Shown here: positions 61,106 to 62,464 of the stretch, one piece after another
Position numbering within the stretch: the stretch's first letter is position 1
How the letters are laid out: each line of letters begins with the position of its first letter
Origin: Bacteroidales bacterium UBA2287
GTDB lineage: Bacteria; Bacteroidota; Bacteroidia; Bacteroidales; Tenuifilaceae
Length of the DNA: 62,464 bases
Direction: 5' to 3'
Assembly: GCA_002345675.1 (NCBI GenBank)
Contig: DDWL01000069.1
Location: 20,266-82,729, forward strand
Translations under genes and position numbers: made by a program
The notes under the pieces: generated by a model
What the model was told of the DNA's origin: nothing
Seen by the model: the letters and a program-made list of their open reading frames with translations, nothing else
Databases searched by the model: none

Positions 61106-62101
61106 TTAGAAAGTTCGAGTTCCCAAATACCTTTCGGCATCGAGTGCAGCCATACATCCCGATCCGGCTGCTGTAATTGCTTGACGGTAATGCTTATCCT
61201 GTACGTCGCCGCATGCAAACACCCCAGGAATATTAGTTTTAGAGGTTCCTGGAATTGTTTTAATGTAGCCAGTTTCATCGGCATCAATATAGTCTTTAAA
61301 AATATCGGAGTTTGGTACATGACCAATGGCAACAAAAAAGCCTGTAATGCTAATTTTCACCTCTTCGTTCTTACTATTAATAAGAATTGCACCGTTTACT
61401 CCGCTCATGTCGCCAACAATTTCCTTTGTTGCATGTTCGTAAAGAACTTCTATGTTTGATGTGTTGGTTACCCTGTCCTGCATAGCTTTCGATGCACGCA
61501 GATAGGGTTTACGAACAATTAAGTAAACCTTACGGCAAATACCGGCAAGGTAAGTTGCCTCCTCTGCAGCTGTGTCGCCACCACCTACAACGGCTACGTC
61601 TTGACCTTTGTAAAAGAATCCGTCGCAGGTTGCACAAGCCGAAACGCCTTGTCCTTTATACTTCTCTTCCGACTCGAGGCCTAGGTACTTTGCAGTTGCC
61701 CCAGTGGCAATAATAAGCGCATCGGCCTCAATAACTTTTTCCCCATCAATTGTTACCTTAAATGGTTGCTTCGAAAGGTCGCTTGCTGTGGCCATTCCAA
61801 ATCGAACATCGGTTCCAAAGCGCTGAGCCTGTGCTTTAAGGTCTTCCATCATTTCGGGACCTGTAACACCCTTTGGGTAGCCAGGGAAATTATCGACCTC
61901 GGTTGTTGTTGTGAGCTGACCACCTGGCTGTAGCCCTTCGTACATAATTGGGCTAAGATTGGCGCGAGCTGCGTAAATAGCAGCGGTGTACCCTGCAGGT
62001 CCCGAGCCAATTATAAGTACTCTTGTGTGCTCCACCTCTTGAGAGTTTACAGAGTCGGAATTGGTTTTTCCTTTAATGTCCATTGATTTAAAAAGACTCA
62101 T
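61106..62101 (-). CDS. trxB: Thioredoxin reductase 2
   Basis: This 331-aa flavoenzyme has FAD site LIIGSGPAGYTAAIYAARAN, active site SACATCDGFFY (C156, C159), NADPH motif VVGGGDTAAEEA and C-terminal FACGDVQDKHYRQAITAAGS. It is closer to the standard bacterial TrxB than the copy at 35.9 kb, so it is likely the general housekeeping enzyme. Its N-terminus carries an extra 25 residues (MSLFKSMDIKGKTNSDS...) before the Rossmann motif; an internal ATG at residue 7 is possible. Monocistronic with own promoter and terminator. Confidence 0.96.
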   Translation of the reverse strand: MSLFKSMDIKGKTNSDSVNSQEVEHTRVLIIGSGPAGYTAAIYAARANLSPIMYEGLQPGGQLTTTTEVDNFPGYPKGVTGPEMMEDLKAQAQRFGTDVRFGMATASDLSKQPFKVTIDGEKVIEADALIIATGATAKYLGLESEEKYKGQGVSACATCDGFFYKGQDVAVVGGGDTAAEEATYLAGICRKVYLIVRKPYLRASKAMQDRVTNTSNIEVLYEHATKEIVGDMSGVNGAILINSKNEEVKISITGFFVAIGHVPNSDIFKDYIDADETGYIKTIPGTSKTNIPGVFACGDVQDKHYRQAITAAGSGCMAALDAERYLGTRTF

Positions 62102-62176
62102 ATTAGTAGTATTAAGTGATTCGAAAGGTTATAAACAAAGAAGTTGTAAAAGAGTTGAGTTGAAAATGGAAAGACA

Positions 62177-62206
62177 CAAATTTAGAACTAATGGGAGAAA
62201 AATCAA
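62177..62206 (-). promoter_or_regulatory. Probable promoter of trxB2
   Basis: On the minus strand ATTG, 19-bp spacer, TAAATTTG (62184-62177). It is 75 bp before the ATG. Confidence 0.55.
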
Positions 62207-62223
62207 TATTTTTTTTGTTCGAG

Positions 62224-62255
62224 TTGGAATGATTATAAAAAAAGAGATATATTTG
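62224..62255 (+). promoter_or_regulatory. Promoter facing the tRNA-like array
   Basis: TTG (62224), about 21-bp spacer, TATATTTG (62248-62255). It is followed 15 bp later by CGGGGTGTG, the 5' end of a tRNA-Pro-like unit, as in normal tRNA operons. Confidence 0.65.
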
Positions 62256-62266
62256 CAGCCTTAAAA

Positions 62267-62464
62267 GTTCGGGGTGTGACACATCCCGATTGTTATCGGG
62301 AGTTATCGGGAGGCTATCGTACTTGCTTTATCTCTCTTTAGAAAGTTAAAATAAAATTAAGTTCGGGGTGTGGCGCATCCCGATACCTATCGGGAGGCTA
62401 TCGCACTTGCTTTACCTCTCTATAGAAAATTGAAATAAGATTAAGTTCGGGGTGTGGCGCATCC
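62267..62464 (+). repeat. Tandem array of degenerate tRNA-Pro 5' halves with palindrome in D-loop
   Basis: Three units start GTTCGGGGTGTG at 62267 (94 bp), 62361 (84 bp) and 62445 (cut by the window end). Units resemble tRNA-Pro(UGG) from the acceptor strand through the D-arm (CGGGGTGTGGCGCA) to CGCACTTGCTTT of the anticodon arm, then diverge to CCTCTCTATAG. In the D-loop position stands CCCGATACCTATCGGGA. Unit 1 has an extra GTTATCGGGA. No unit has an anticodon loop, T-arm or 3' end, so none is a functional tRNA. An intact tRNA may lie beyond the edge. Confidence 0.65.

Noticed and set aside
62267..62464. Functional tRNA-Pro genes
   Set aside because: The units lack anticodon loop, T-arm and 3' acceptor strand.

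Overview
The window looks like chromosomal DNA of an anaerobic, non-phototrophic member of the Bacteroidota, most likely Bacteroidales. The evidence is: a short group-type RpoD (286 aa), a MurF-Alr fusion, the DUF5063/RNase D-like/RlmI block, the bamD-rpoZ-coaBC-DUF4835-recN block, a secreted protein with a type IX secretion sorting domain, and recurring promoter boxes of the form TAnnTTTG with almost no Shine-Dalgarno sequences. An anaerobic, redox-active life style is suggested by rubrerythrin, [FeFe]-hydrogenase maturases HydE and HydG, an ADP-forming acyl-CoA synthetase, flavodoxin, ferredoxin-type ATPases, two thioredoxin reductases and three Crp/Fnr regulators. Genus cannot be decided from the sequence alone.

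Layout. 1-0.5 kb: a 266-bp non-coding tandem duplication. 0.6-4 kb: rubrerythrin, a TauE/SafE permease, and an exbB-exbD-tonB operon. 4-15.4 kb: giant TamB, TsaD, a degenerate NMT1-domain sensor, YaaA, and RlmI/exonuclease/DUF5063. 15.9-23.6 kb: Crp/Fnr, ClC channel, HydE, then a sodium symporter with an ADP-forming acyl-CoA synthetase and a tiny membrane protein. 23.8-28.4 kb: two envelope genes (one broken by an in-frame stop), flavodoxin, a second Crp/Fnr, a small membrane protein and a cold-shock-domain protein. 28.7-34.9 kb: the most unusual block, a DUF134 regulator, two NifX-like proteins, two tiny Gly/Lys-rich proteins, a frameshifted DUF89 gene, a CGGC protein, two ferredoxin-MinD ATPases, OsmC and Mrp. 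It resembles the anaerobe-specific 'orange protein' (ORP) gene sets of Desulfovibrio but with a different regulator. 35.5-38 kb: a thioredoxin/thioredoxin reductase operon divergent from a third Crp/Fnr gene across a perfect FNR-like palindrome.

38-45 kb: a GH114-like lipoprotein, a HEPN/MNT toxin-antitoxin pair, NadE, an outer-membrane protein, PhnA-like protein, and a TM1266-hydG pair with strong Shine-Dalgarno sites. 45-62 kb: housekeeping genes (MurF-Alr, a T9SS cargo protein, SiaC-like, HtrA, RpoD, RecA, Bcp, FabI, RecN, DUF4835, CoaBC, RpoZ, BamD, TrxB). The window ends in a tandem array of degenerate tRNA-Pro 5' halves, each interrupted in the D-loop by a palindrome, lying behind a well-formed promoter.

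Many open frames can be extended upstream to TTG or GTG; wherever an ATG that fits the family, a signal peptide or a promoter box argued for it, the downstream ATG was chosen.
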